From: Mageeibacillus sp. UBA1243 | GTDB lineage: Bacteria; Bacillota; Clostridia; UBA1212 | Assembly (NCBI GenBank): GCA_002308595.1 | Contig: DBWH01000020.1 | Location: 14,456-33,786 of the forward strand | DNA: 19,331 nt | Reading direction: 5' to 3' | Shown: piece after piece, positions 6,879 through 15,174 of the stretch | Layout: every line of letters begins with the position of its first letter | Numbering within the stretch: position 1 is the stretch's first letter | The notes under the pieces: generated by a model | The model's database searches: none | Told to the model about the DNA's origin: nothing | What the model saw: the letters and a program-made list of their open reading frames with translations, nothing else | Position numbers and translations under genes: made by a program

Positions 6879-7901
6879 TTAACCTTTGTTTTTGTTCTTC
6901 GGCGCGTCGCGGTTTTCAAGCCACTCGTAGAAATCGTTGTTGTATTTTCTCTCGCCATTGAAATGTTTTTGCGTGTCAGGCGCCGCAGACGTTTTGGGAG
7001 CGGAGTCCTTTGAGCGCATCTGCGCGGCCCGCTCGGCTCTGAGCGCGTCATAATATTTTTTCACATCTTCCGCGTTTTTAAGGCCTGCGTCGACCCAGTG
7101 TCTGACCTGGACTTCGATTTTTGCAATCGTTAAGGCGGAAACCCTGTTTGTATCGTCAAGTATTACCGCCAGCATGTCTGTGGTGACGCCCTTTTTCTGC
7201 CAGGACTCCACAACAGCCCGCTCCTGCATGGTGAAGGGTCTTCTGAAACTGAGTTTTTTCATGACAAAGTCAACGTACTCTCTCAGCTCGACCGTCTTCT
7301 TTTCACGCTCGGCAACGTCCTCCGGTGTGACGATCCTGTCGGCATACCAGTTTTCGGCGACCTTGGCGATGTAGTTGTAAAAGCTCGCGGTCGAACTCCT
7401 CTCGCGTATGTTTTTGCAGGATGCGAAGAGGATGTAGATTGTCTCGGGCTGGAAACCGTACTCGCCGGCACACTTTTTTATGAGATCGTACCATCTGAAG
7501 CTCATCTTGCCGGCAAAGAACTCGTTGTTGATGCTTCTCACGACTTCGGTGAAGCCGTCCTCGTACGTTTTGTCGGTCAGTTTCTTTCTGAGATCGTCGT
7601 CAGCTTTTTTGGCCGCGGCATCCCTGAGAGACGAATCCGCTTTGAGGATAAGATTGTCGCCGTCGAAAATTATTATTCCGGCGTCGGACAGCTCGTCAAC
7701 GGCAGATTTGAGGGCGTCTTTGGTGATGCGGAGCGCATTGGCGGCATCCGAAAAAAAGAGCTCGTTTCCGTCCGTGTAGCAGCGCTTTATGTACAGATAC
7801 AGTTTAACGGCGTCGCCAGAGAGCGTGCCGAGGTATGCGTCCGTGAATGCGTTTGAAACGGTGAAAAAGCCGTCATTGTCGCGTTCTTTGAGAAGTATCA
7901 T
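6879..7901 (-). CDS. DnaD-domain replication initiation / primosome protein
   Basis: This DnaD/DnaB-family primosome component remodels DNA at origins or restart sites and cooperates with the helicase loader encoded next. The 340-residue product has an N-terminal winged-helix domain (about 15-90), then two DnaD-like helical domains (about 125-196 and 210-281). Each shows the family pattern of a helix ending in W followed by a turn and 'T/N-x-E-D/V' (NWYADRIVTPEDV at 184-196; HWVDAGLKNAEDV at 268-280). A linker and a C-terminal NNDFYEWLENR tail follow. The ATG at 7901 has AAGGAG about ten bases ahead, and this site overlaps the TAA stop of the sortase gene, suggesting translational coupling. 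Confidence 0.88.
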   Translation of the reverse strand: MILLKERDNDGFFTVSNAFTDAYLGTLSGDAVKLYLYIKRCYTDGNELFFSDAANALRITKDALKSAVDELSDAGIIIFDGDNLILKADSSLRDAAAKKADDDLRKKLTDKTYEDGFTEVVRSINNEFFAGKMSFRWYDLIKKCAGEYGFQPETIYILFASCKNIRERSSTASFYNYIAKVAENWYADRIVTPEDVAEREKKTVELREYVDFVMKKLSFRRPFTMQERAVVESWQKKGVTTDMLAVILDDTNRVSALTIAKIEVQVRHWVDAGLKNAEDVKKYYDALRAERAAQMRSKDSAPKTSAAPDTQKHFNGERKYNNDFYEWLENRDAPKNKNKG

Positions 7902-7915
7902 TGCAAAATAGCTCC

Positions 7916-8860
7916 TTACCTTAAGGGTGACTCGCCGATTTTCACGGCATGAACAACAAAACGTCCGTTGATCTTGTTGTACAGGTAACAGGTGGAGAGC
8001 GACAGGATCCGGTCCTGCGTCGTCACTTCGACGCCCGTGTCGTAAACCGACTTGTTCTTGATCTGTTTCAGGAACTCCTCAAACTGCGAATCGCTTGCGA
8101 AATAAGTTCTGATGTAGTAGTCGTCGGTGTCGGTCTCGTAAGCCGAAAAGATCTTCCACTTGATCACGGAGTCCTTGGTGTACGTGTAGAAAACAGAGTG
8201 TGCGTCGTAGAAGCTCTTGTCTGTGTACTTTTTGAGGGGCCCGAACATGGTTCCGTTCTGGTTGTTGTGCCCGTATATGATGTTGTGCCCTTTGAAAGAC
8301 GTCCTGTCGCAGCGGAAATCGAGGAAGAGCGTGCCTGAGATGTTCGACTCGCCGTCAATGTTGCGCCTCAGGTAGTAGTCGTTGTCCTCCGCCTGCACGA
8401 CCGGGTAGTTTATCGTGGTGTTTTCAATGTAAAGCCAGCACACGAAATCAGGGTAGGCGAGCGCGTATTGAGTGAGTTTTTCGCTGTCGGTTATCTGCGG
8501 ATAGTCAATCCGTCCCGTGTCGACCGTTTTCCCCTCATATTCGGGGTATGCCGGTGTCGCGCGTTTCTCCGCGGAGTTCACAAGATACGAACTGATTGAG
8601 ATACTGTTAATCTGCGCGTCGTTCTCCTGAATGTCTTTTGAGTACTGGTTCAGCCTCCACGCGAACACGCCGACGGCAACAGCAAGCACAACCACCGCCG
8701 CGATTCTCACAAAGAACATGAAACTGACAGGCGTGTCCTTTTTAAAGCCGCTCCTGCCTTTCTTCCCGGTTCTTTCAATCTTCGCATCAAGTTCAGCCGG
8801 AATGTCGAGCGGATATTTATTTATTTCCGAGTACACGAAACAGCACTCTTTGCTTTTCAT
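7916..8860 (-). CDS. Class B sortase
   Basis: This is a membrane-anchored cysteine transpeptidase that cleaves a sorting signal and attaches surface proteins to the cell wall. The 314-residue protein has a cytoplasmic N-terminus of about 44 residues, one membrane span (about 45-68) and an extracytoplasmic sortase domain. The catalytic residues are visible: H198 in YGHNN, C291 in LSTC and R300 in GRFVVHA. The segment between H198 and C291, with its long helix around 258-270, fits class B rather than class A. ATG at 8860 follows AGAGG at seven bases. It is the first gene of an operon continuing into DnaD and DnaC genes, which is an unusual partnership. No substrate protein with an obvious sorting signal is in the window. 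Confidence 0.92.
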   Translation of the reverse strand: MKSKECCFVYSEINKYPLDIPAELDAKIERTGKKGRSGFKKDTPVSFMFFVRIAAVVVLAVAVGVFAWRLNQYSKDIQENDAQINSISISSYLVNSAEKRATPAYPEYEGKTVDTGRIDYPQITDSEKLTQYALAYPDFVCWLYIENTTINYPVVQAEDNDYYLRRNIDGESNISGTLFLDFRCDRTSFKGHNIIYGHNNQNGTMFGPLKKYTDKSFYDAHSVFYTYTKDSVIKWKIFSAYETDTDDYYIRTYFASDSQFEEFLKQIKNKSVYDTGVEVTTQDRILSLSTCYLYNKINGRFVVHAVKIGESPLR

Positions 8861-8898
8861 ATTTAAACCTCTGTGTTTCCGGTTTGGCGTGCGGATGA

Positions 8899-8928
8899 AT
8901 TATACAATGTCAGGCGGCGCCTTTTCAA
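8899..8928 (-). promoter_or_regulatory. Promoter of the sortase-dnaD-dnaC operon
   Basis: On the minus strand TTGAAA (8923-8928) and a perfect TATAAT (8899-8904) are 18 bases apart. The predicted start is near 8892, about 30 nt before the sortase ATG. It is the only clear promoter between the ABC cassette and the gap at 5230, so it probably drives all four genes down to 5330. Confidence 0.78.
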
Positions 8929-8964
8929 GAAATCTCTGATGCTTTGATTATCCTCAAACTTCAT

Positions 8965-8995
8965 TGAAAAATCATGAAACCGCCAATGTTTTTCA
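8965..8995 (-). terminator. Possible terminator after the second ABC half-transporter
   Basis: TGAAAAA (8965-8971) pairs with TTTTTCA (8989-8995), with an inner CAT/ATG pair extending the stem to about ten bases. It lies 29 bases beyond the stop codon at 9024 and before the sortase promoter. The stem is AT-rich and no separate U-tract follows, so termination here is plausible but weakly supported. The rest of 8861-9023 holds only the sortase promoter and leader. Confidence 0.35.
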
Positions 8996-9023
8996 GCTCT
9001 TCACGCATTTTCCCGCGGCGGGC

Positions 9024-11399
9024 TCACTGCCTCCTTGCGGTCTGCCTCTGGGCTAAGACGAGCTCGTAGTAAAGACCTTTTTTGTCCATCAGTTCCTTAT
9101 GCGTGCCGATTTCCGAGACCCTGCCCGCGTCGAGCACCACTATCTTCGAGGCGTTTCTCAGTGTCGACAGCCTGTGTGCGATTGCGATGGTTGTTCTGTC
9201 CTTTATGAGCGCGGCGATGGCGCCCTGGACCTGCTTTTCCATCTCGGTATCAAGTGACGACGTCGCCTCGTCAAGAATGAGTATCCTCGGATTTCTGAGT
9301 ATTGCCCTTGCGATAGCGACCCTTTGGCGTTCTCCGCCTGAAAGGGTGTAGCCCTTCTCGCCGATTTTTGTATTGTATCCGTCGGGCAGTTTTATCGCGA
9401 AATCGTGCACGCCCGAGAGCTTGCTGCAGTTCATGACCTCGTCAACGGTCGCCCCCGGTCTTGCGTAGACAAGGTTCTCGTAAAGGCTCCCGCTTATAAG
9501 GACAGTCTCCTGGAGCACCGCGCCGAGCTGGCTTCTCAGGCACTCGCGGTCGTAGTCAAGTATGTTGACCCCGTCAATCGTTATCCGGCCGCTTCCGACC
9601 TCGTAGAGCCTCATCACGAGGTTTATCAGCGTGGATTTGCCTACGCCGGACCTGCCGACAAGGCCTATCATCTCGCCCGGTTTCATCTCAAGATTGATGT
9701 TTTTGAGCACCGTGGAAGTCTCGTCGTAGCCGAACGACACGTTCTCGAAGGTTATGTTGCCGTCAATACGCCTGACGACCCCGCTGTCGCCCTCTTCCTC
9801 TTCCGGCTCGTCAAGGAGGCTGAAAATCCTGTTGGCGGATGTGAGAACCCTGAGCATGTGGGAGGGGAAATTGGCGAGAAAACCGAGCGGCTCGTAGATC
9901 ATTCCCGCGTAAGTCGAGAACATCGCAGCCTCGCCGATGGTCATGCGTCCGCTGAGGATCATATTGCCGGTAAAGAAGAGCAGAAAGTAGCCCACGGCCG
10001 AAATGCTGATGCTTATGAACGGGGCAAGCTTTGCGAGCAGTATCTCAGTCTTAACCGAGACGTCGCGCTCCTCCGACGCCGCCGAAGTGAAACGTTTGTG
10101 TTCCTTTTCCTCCGTGCCGTACGCCTTGACAACGCGGATGCCCGAAAGTATGTCGTGAAGTGCGCTTGAAGTTTTCGACGAAGCCTCCCTCTGCCTGCCC
10201 ATGAGCCTGCGCGCCTTCTTGTGGAACGCGGCAACGGCAGCGATTGCGAGGGGCATAGGCAGCACGAATATTACGAGAAGCCGCCAATCATAAACAGCTG
10301 ATACGACAAGCACCGTAATGAGCGTCAGAATCTGCTGGATAAAGCTCGGCAGGAAGTTGTTGACAAAGCCCTGCATCTGACCCGCGTCGCTCGACACGGT
10401 GATCATTAGCTCGCCCGTCGTCTTCTGCTCGACCTTCTTCATCGAGAGGCTCTGCACCTTGGCGAAAAGCTTTTTTCTCAAATCGACAACCGTCGAAAGA
10501 CCCACGCGCATCATCACGTAGCTTCTTAAGAACCCGATGAGCATTGCCGACAACCTCACAAAAAGCATTGTCAGGACCGTCAGCGCAAAAGGCACAAACA
10601 CCTTCATCGGATCGCTCGCGGCAAGCTTCGACGCGCTCTCGTTCTTTGCGTAGCTGTCGATGAGCACCTTGTTGATGTAGGGCAGGATCATGTTGACGCC
10701 AATGAGAACGAACGCGATAAACACCACGAACACGATGCCTTTCCAGTGCGGCGCCGCAAAGCTCATCATCTTTTTGAGGACTTTTTTCCTGTCAAAGCAC
10801 CTGGGGCAGGTTTTCTCCCCCGGTTTTAAGGGCTTTCCGCACTTCGGGCACACGCCGCCGGTCTTCCCGTCAGGCCCCCTGTGCATGCCTCCCTGCGGAC
10901 CCGTTTGCCCGCTGCCCGCCGCGGCGTTTTGCTCAGCATCAAGGTCTCTTGCCGCGGCGTCCGAAATTGCCTTTATTACGGGAATTATGCCCGCTGAAAG
11001 TCCCGGCGTCACGCGGCAGAGCGTCACGGTGCTTCCGTCTTTTCCGACAAGCTCAGCCGTCAGTATTCCGAAGTCCCTGCGAAGCTCCGCGGACTCAAAG
11101 TCGCATGCCCTGTAGGTTTTTATTTCATTTTCTCCGCCGCTTCGCTCGATTTTGGTCAGGACAGTCCCGTCCGGGGCGCAGACAAGCAGACCTTTGCAGA
11201 TTCTGCCTTCAAAGTCAACATCAAATGCGCCCGAAACAACAGGCCCGTTCAGGCTCGGGAAACTCTTTCTGAGCGCTTCCAGCCTGCTTTCGAGCTCTTT
11301 TATCCTCTGCATTTCAGCCTTATTCGGTTTTGCCCCGTTCCTGCCGTCATTCGGCGGGAAGGGTCTTCCCGGTCCTCCCGGGCCTCCGGGTTTCGGCAT
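9024..11399 (-). CDS. ABC exporter half-transporter with N-terminal PH-like domain and zinc ribbon
   Basis: This type IV ABC exporter half is an inner membrane protein with its own ATPase. From the ATG at 11399 it is 791 residues. In order it has a Pro/Gly-rich start, a short coiled coil (about 27-47), a beta-rich PH-like domain (about 55-150), a Gly/Gln linker, a four-cysteine zinc ribbon (C184, C187, C198, C201), a six-helix membrane domain (about 220-515) and a nucleotide-binding domain with Walker A GRSGVGKST (582-590), signature LSGGERQR (686-693), Walker B ending in LDEATS (706-714) and H-loop H742. The ATPase motifs look intact. A GTG two codons upstream overlaps the GAGGTG ribosome site, so the ATG is preferred. 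It follows the DUF1854 gene by 21 nt and probably pairs with the product of 12075-14390. Confidence 0.9.
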   Translation of the reverse strand: MPKPGGPGGPGRPFPPNDGRNGAKPNKAEMQRIKELESRLEALRKSFPSLNGPVVSGAFDVDFEGRICKGLLVCAPDGTVLTKIERSGGENEIKTYRACDFESAELRRDFGILTAELVGKDGSTVTLCRVTPGLSAGIIPVIKAISDAAARDLDAEQNAAAGSGQTGPQGGMHRGPDGKTGGVCPKCGKPLKPGEKTCPRCFDRKKVLKKMMSFAAPHWKGIVFVVFIAFVLIGVNMILPYINKVLIDSYAKNESASKLAASDPMKVFVPFALTVLTMLFVRLSAMLIGFLRSYVMMRVGLSTVVDLRKKLFAKVQSLSMKKVEQKTTGELMITVSSDAGQMQGFVNNFLPSFIQQILTLITVLVVSAVYDWRLLVIFVLPMPLAIAAVAAFHKKARRLMGRQREASSKTSSALHDILSGIRVVKAYGTEEKEHKRFTSAASEERDVSVKTEILLAKLAPFISISISAVGYFLLFFTGNMILSGRMTIGEAAMFSTYAGMIYEPLGFLANFPSHMLRVLTSANRIFSLLDEPEEEEGDSGVVRRIDGNITFENVSFGYDETSTVLKNINLEMKPGEMIGLVGRSGVGKSTLINLVMRLYEVGSGRITIDGVNILDYDRECLRSQLGAVLQETVLISGSLYENLVYARPGATVDEVMNCSKLSGVHDFAIKLPDGYNTKIGEKGYTLSGGERQRVAIARAILRNPRILILDEATSSLDTEMEKQVQGAIAALIKDRTTIAIAHRLSTLRNASKIVVLDAGRVSEIGTHKELMDKKGLYYELVLAQRQTARRQ

Positions 11400-11420
11400 A
11401 TGCACCTCAACTCTGCGCGG

Positions 11421-12014
11421 TCACAGATACAGTTCTATTTTCCTTTTGCTTGCCCTGTCGAGTTTCTCGACGTCCTCGATTTCAAACCTGTTGCCGTCAA
11501 TGTCGGTGATGAGAAGCCTCGTTTCGGACGCGTGGAAAATGCTTCCGTACGTGTCCTTCAGCGCAAACTCGGTCTCGATCCCGTCGCCAATGAGAACCTT
11601 CCAGGTCGTGATACCGTTTTTGTCCTTTATTTTCAGTATTTGCGTGATTTTTCTCACGAAGTGTCTGCGTCCGATTTCCTTTTCGATCGCCTCAAGGCTC
11701 TCCCCCGTGAAATCGTCAATGTTTCTTATCATGCCGACCTCTTCCTTGTCGGCGTTGAGAGCGCTCACAAGCTGCCTTGTCGTGTTGTACGGGAAAAGGA
11801 GGTGAAGGATGACGCGCTTTTCTTTGCCCGTCTCTTTGCTGCGCAGGAGCAGGCATCCGCCGCCGTCCGAAAACTCCGAGTTTTCGGGAGTCAGGTAGAA
11901 GACCCTTGTCGCCATCAGGGCTTCGCGGTCAAACAGGCCGGAGCCGCTGTATTCGGGGCGGGTTGCATTGGCGGTGTCCGCCGGATGTTCTGTTGAGTCC
12001 TTCATTTCTTTCAT
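11421..12014 (-). CDS. DUF1854 family protein
   Basis: The 197-residue soluble product matches the DUF1854 pattern: a charged, disordered N-terminus (about 1-30), a strand region with GGCLLLR, the block VILHLLFPYNTTRQLVSALN (about 68-87), a central IRNIDDF segment (about 96-102), an RRHFVRKITQILKI strand-helix unit and a C-terminal 'DTYGSIFHASETRLLITDIDGNRFEIEDVEKLD' type ending. No enzymatic motif is visible. In Proteobacteria DUF1854 proteins are encoded beside an ABC exporter in cyanophycin loci (recalled from database naming), where they are thought to be a partner of the transporter. Here it sits between two ABC half-transporter genes, consistent with a regulatory or adaptor subunit. Start choice between 12014 and 12005 is uncertain because the ribosome binding site is a weak purine-rich stretch. 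Confidence 0.8.
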   Translation of the reverse strand: MKEMKDSTEHPADTANATRPEYSGSGLFDREALMATRVFYLTPENSEFSDGGGCLLLRSKETGKEKRVILHLLFPYNTTRQLVSALNADKEEVGMIRNIDDFTGESLEAIEKEIGRRHFVRKITQILKIKDKNGITTWKVLIGDGIETEFALKDTYGSIFHASETRLLITDIDGNRFEIEDVEKLDRASKRKIELYL

Positions 12015-12074
12015 CTCTTTTCTTTTTCGCCTTGTGAGGCAGTTCCTTCAGGTTTTTGCTCCGGCAGCGGGCTT

Positions 12075-14390
12075 TCAGCCTTTCGAGTAGGCCTTGCCGA
12101 GTTTTGCGCCGTGGCCCTCGCCGTCCTCTTCGATTATGTTTCTCATGGCCTCGATCTGGAGCATGTAGAGGCGCTTGTAGATTCCGTCGTGCGTCAGGAG
12201 CTCGGCCGATGTGCCCTCCTCGCAGAGCCTGCCGTTTTCAATGACAATGATCTTGTCGACACCGCTCAGAGTCGAAAGCCTGTGGGCAATCGTGATTGTG
12301 GTGCGGTTCTTTGAGAGCGCGTCGAGCGAGAGCTGGATCATGCGTTCGGTTTTGGTGTCCATGCTGGCGGTGGCCTCGTCAAGGACGAGTATTGCGGGCT
12401 TTTTGAGGATGGCTCGCGCGATTGAGATGCGCTGGCGTTCTCCGCCCGAGAGGTTCTTGCCGCCAATGCCTACCTTGGTCTGATAGGACTCTTCGAGTTT
12501 TACGATAAACTCGTGGGCACCGGCAAGGCGCGCTGCCTCGACGACCTCCTCGCGGGTGCTGCCGGGCTTGGCGTATGCGATGTTGTCAAATATCGTTCCT
12601 TCGAAAATATAGGTCTCCTGTGAGACTATGGCTATGTTGTCGCGGAGAACGCTGAGGCTCATGTCTTTGACGTCAACGCCGTCGATTGTTATGCTGCCGG
12701 TCTCCGTGTCGTAGAGGCGGAGGAGGAGATTGGCGATGGTGCTCTTGCCGGCTCCCGAGTGGCCGACGATGCCGAGGGCGCTGCCCGCGGGAACTTTGAA
12801 GGACACGTTGTCGATTATGCGGCGGTTCTTTTCGTAAGAGAAGCAGACGTTTTTGAACTCGACTTCGCCCTTTACTGTTGTCTTGGCGGCAGGTGAAGCG
12901 CTTTCCTTCACGGAGGGCTCCGCGTCATAGATTTCAAAGAGACGGCGGAGCGCATTGGCGAAGTCCGCAAACGAGTCCATCATGTCGGCAAGCGAATACA
13001 GCGGCGCGTTGAGCATGCCGCAGTAGGCCAGGAACGCGGCGAAGAAGCCGTACGTCATGTGACCTTTTATGGTGAGCCAGCCGCCGACGAGCCAGACGAG
13101 GATTGTCGAGAGGTACATCGTGAGCCTCAGTGCGGGAGGCGCTATATTTCGGAAAATAATGATCTTTTTGGAGCTTGCGGCAAGGCCTTCGGTGACCTCC
13201 GTGAAGCGCCCGGTCTCCTGCTTTTCCATTGCGAACGCCTTGGTGACTTTGATGGCGCCCATTGAGTCGGTGAGCCTTCCGTTGAAGCGCCGCGCCGCCG
13301 CGTGTCTTTTAAAGTGAAGGTGGTGCTGGCGCCTCAGGGTGACAAGCGCGAGCAGGAAGAAAAGCGGGAGCACGGCAACGCAAACCGCTGCGAGCGCGGG
13401 CTGCATCACAAACATCACAACCGCTATGACTATGATCTTGGCGATACTGATAACGTAATACGATATGCCTTCAACGAGAAACCAGTGTATGCTCTGCGAG
13501 TCGTCGTTGATCTGCGTCATGAGACCGCCGGTCTGTCTGCCGGTGAAAAAATCGAGCGAGAGGCGCTTCATGGCCTCGAAAATGGTGACTTTGAGGTCGC
13601 AGACGAGGTAGCCCGTGGTCTTGGCGGTAATGATCCTCGAAATCATGTTGACAAGTGTCTCGGCAATCTGAACGCCCGCCACAATGAGCACCACCAGCAG
13701 CACCCTGCCGTAAAAACTGTCGCCTTCCCTCAGTACGTGATCGTAGAAAAACGCGGATGAAAAGATCGGTGTGATGACGCCAATGAAACTCGCGAGGAGC
13801 ATCAGCGCCAGCATCGTGAGCACCCTCCACCTGTATTTTTTCAAAAATGAAATGAAACGTTTAACAATGCCCGCCCCGCTGCTGCAGTAGATGCAGACTT
13901 TTGACGCGGGACTCGTGTAGCGCCTGCCGCACACGGGGCAGAAAAGGTCTTCCGAAAAGTCGCCCGGCTCGCCCCCTTCAAACGTCCCCGCCTTCAGCTT
14001 CAGGCAGTATTTGACGAAGAGAAGCATGTCGTTCCTTGCCGAGAACGTGCCCATCGCAAGCACTTTGTCGCCGCTTCCGGACGACGCGATTATCCTGCCG
14101 GTCGAGATGAGTTCCTCAAGCCTCAGCTCGTCGAAATCGCCAAAGCCCACCCGCACGACAGACTGCGCGCGGAAAGCCCTCTTAGGCGCGCGCACGCTGT
14201 CATCTGCCTTTTCAAGCAAAAAAGTGCCGGAAACGGCAAGAATACCGTCTCTGTCGGCACACAGCAGAGCAACCCCCGGCACAGCGTCAAGGGTCAGGTC
14301 CGAAAGAGCGAAAATAACAGGTTCGCCCGCAAGGCCGCACTCCTTAAGGATTTCGGCGTATTCGGTTTTGAGGGCGGTTATCTCAAGCAA
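12075..14390 (-). CDS. ABC exporter half-transporter with N-terminal PH-like domain and zinc ribbon
   Basis: This is the first gene of the ABC-DUF1854-ABC cassette, 771 residues. A beta-rich N-terminal domain (about 20-135) resembles that of the partner at 9024-11399, including a shared 'LR...E..(T)..G...V...F......' course ending in a helix. It is followed by a zinc ribbon (C151, C154, C166, C169), six membrane helices (about 188-460) and an ATPase domain with Walker A GHSGAGKST (543-551), signature LSGGERQR (647-654), Walker B ending in LDEATA (667-675) and H-loop H703. The ATPase site appears competent. The start is a TTG at 14390 with GGAGG five bases ahead, and no ATG is nearby. The DUF1854 gene begins 60 nt after its stop. 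Heterodimer formation with the third gene's product is inferred. Confidence 0.9.
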   Translation of the reverse strand: MLEITALKTEYAEILKECGLAGEPVIFALSDLTLDAVPGVALLCADRDGILAVSGTFLLEKADDSVRAPKRAFRAQSVVRVGFGDFDELRLEELISTGRIIASSGSGDKVLAMGTFSARNDMLLFVKYCLKLKAGTFEGGEPGDFSEDLFCPVCGRRYTSPASKVCIYCSSGAGIVKRFISFLKKYRWRVLTMLALMLLASFIGVITPIFSSAFFYDHVLREGDSFYGRVLLVVLIVAGVQIAETLVNMISRIITAKTTGYLVCDLKVTIFEAMKRLSLDFFTGRQTGGLMTQINDDSQSIHWFLVEGISYYVISIAKIIVIAVVMFVMQPALAAVCVAVLPLFFLLALVTLRRQHHLHFKRHAAARRFNGRLTDSMGAIKVTKAFAMEKQETGRFTEVTEGLAASSKKIIIFRNIAPPALRLTMYLSTILVWLVGGWLTIKGHMTYGFFAAFLAYCGMLNAPLYSLADMMDSFADFANALRRLFEIYDAEPSVKESASPAAKTTVKGEVEFKNVCFSYEKNRRIIDNVSFKVPAGSALGIVGHSGAGKSTIANLLLRLYDTETGSITIDGVDVKDMSLSVLRDNIAIVSQETYIFEGTIFDNIAYAKPGSTREEVVEAARLAGAHEFIVKLEESYQTKVGIGGKNLSGGERQRISIARAILKKPAILVLDEATASMDTKTERMIQLSLDALSKNRTTITIAHRLSTLSGVDKIIVIENGRLCEEGTSAELLTHDGIYKRLYMLQIEAMRNIIEEDGEGHGAKLGKAYSKG

Positions 14391-14405
14391 AGGAACCTCC
14401 GGATA

Positions 14406-14436
14406 AGATGCGGATTAAAAACCGATGACCGCATCT
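14406..14436 (-). promoter_or_regulatory. Stem-loop in the leader of the first ABC gene
   Basis: AGATGCGG (14406-14413) and CCGCATCT (14429-14436) form a perfect 8-bp stem around a 15-base loop. On the minus strand it ends about five bases before the GGAGG ribosome site of the TTG-started ABC gene. It could affect translation or mark an RNA end. It has no U-tract. Confidence 0.35.
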
Positions 14437-14489
14437 GAGCATAAGCGCGAAATTTCAACCAAATAAAGCCCGATAGTTTGTCTGAGACG

Positions 14490-15131
14490 TTATTCGCCGA
14501 AAACCTCGGCACACTTCTGCTTGTATTCTTCGTAGGCCGGCTCGCCTTCGAACTCTTTCATATTGGCGATAAACGATTTGTAGTACCAGCCGTGCATTGA
14601 CTTGTCTTTGATGTTGAACTTGTTCCAGAGCTCATCGCCAATGCGTTTAAAATCCTGATGGACCGAGCGCATGTTGGAGAGCTTGTCGGCAAATATGACC
14701 ATTTTTTCATCGAGAGTTGCCTTGTTTTTCACAAATTCAATCGTTTCCTCCTTGCGGATCTTCCACGTTTCGGAGGACGGGAGCTCCGGTCTTTTCTTTT
14801 CGGAGTCGCTCTTGATGAGACGCAGGACATCTTCTCCGAACATCTCCCTCACAGTCTCCTCCGTCGCACCCGTATCTTCAAGCACGTCGTGAAGAACAGC
14901 CGCCGCTATGACGTTCTGGCGTTCCTCGGGGCTTAGATCCTGCGAAACGGACGCTGCAATAGACGCGGCCTCCATAGGGTGAACTATGTAAGGCGTGCCC
15001 GAGCTCTTTCTGAAGCAGCCGGTGTGAGCCTTTACGGCGTAAATGACCGCCCTGTCGACAAGCGACAGCTGATCATCGGCAACGTCAGCCGGATTGTGAA
15101 ATGATTTGCTGTTTGGTTTTTTGTTCTCCAT
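14490..15131 (-). CDS. Single-domain HD phosphohydrolase, (p)ppGpp hydrolase-like (SpoT/MESH1 type)
   Basis: The 213-residue cytoplasmic protein consists of one HD domain of the RelA/SpoT hydrolase type with no synthetase domain, so it is a candidate small alarmone hydrolase. Visible motifs are the FRKSSGTPYIVHP block (40-52, with H51), the metal ligands H81 and D82 in LHDVLEDT (80-87), the catalytic E85-D86 pair, and D149 in ADKLSNMR (148-155). The expected reaction is manganese-dependent removal of the 3' pyrophosphate from (p)ppGpp. Activity on other nucleotides is possible in this family. The ATG at 15131 has only a weak purine-rich site (AAAGAAAGG, 11 bases away). It lies 99 nt before the ABC-DUF1854 cassette in the same direction and may be co-transcribed. 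Confidence 0.88.
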   Translation of the reverse strand: MENKKPNSKSFHNPADVADDQLSLVDRAVIYAVKAHTGCFRKSSGTPYIVHPMEAASIAASVSQDLSPEERQNVIAAAVLHDVLEDTGATEETVREMFGEDVLRLIKSDSEKKRPELPSSETWKIRKEETIEFVKNKATLDEKMVIFADKLSNMRSVHQDFKRIGDELWNKFNIKDKSMHGWYYKSFIANMKEFEGEPAYEEYKQKCAEVFGE

Positions 15132-15174
15132 CGTGGGAAAGGCCTTTCTTTCGATGCTTTTGTTGTGTCGTTTT

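Noticed and set aside
9405..10169. Plus-strand open frame (254 codons) opposite the ABC exporter
   Set aside because: It is antisense to the conserved ATPase and membrane domains and has no independent support.
11400..11405. GTG start of the second ABC gene two codons upstream
   Set aside because: The GTG is part of the GAGGTG ribosome site itself, so the ATG at 11399 is the better start.
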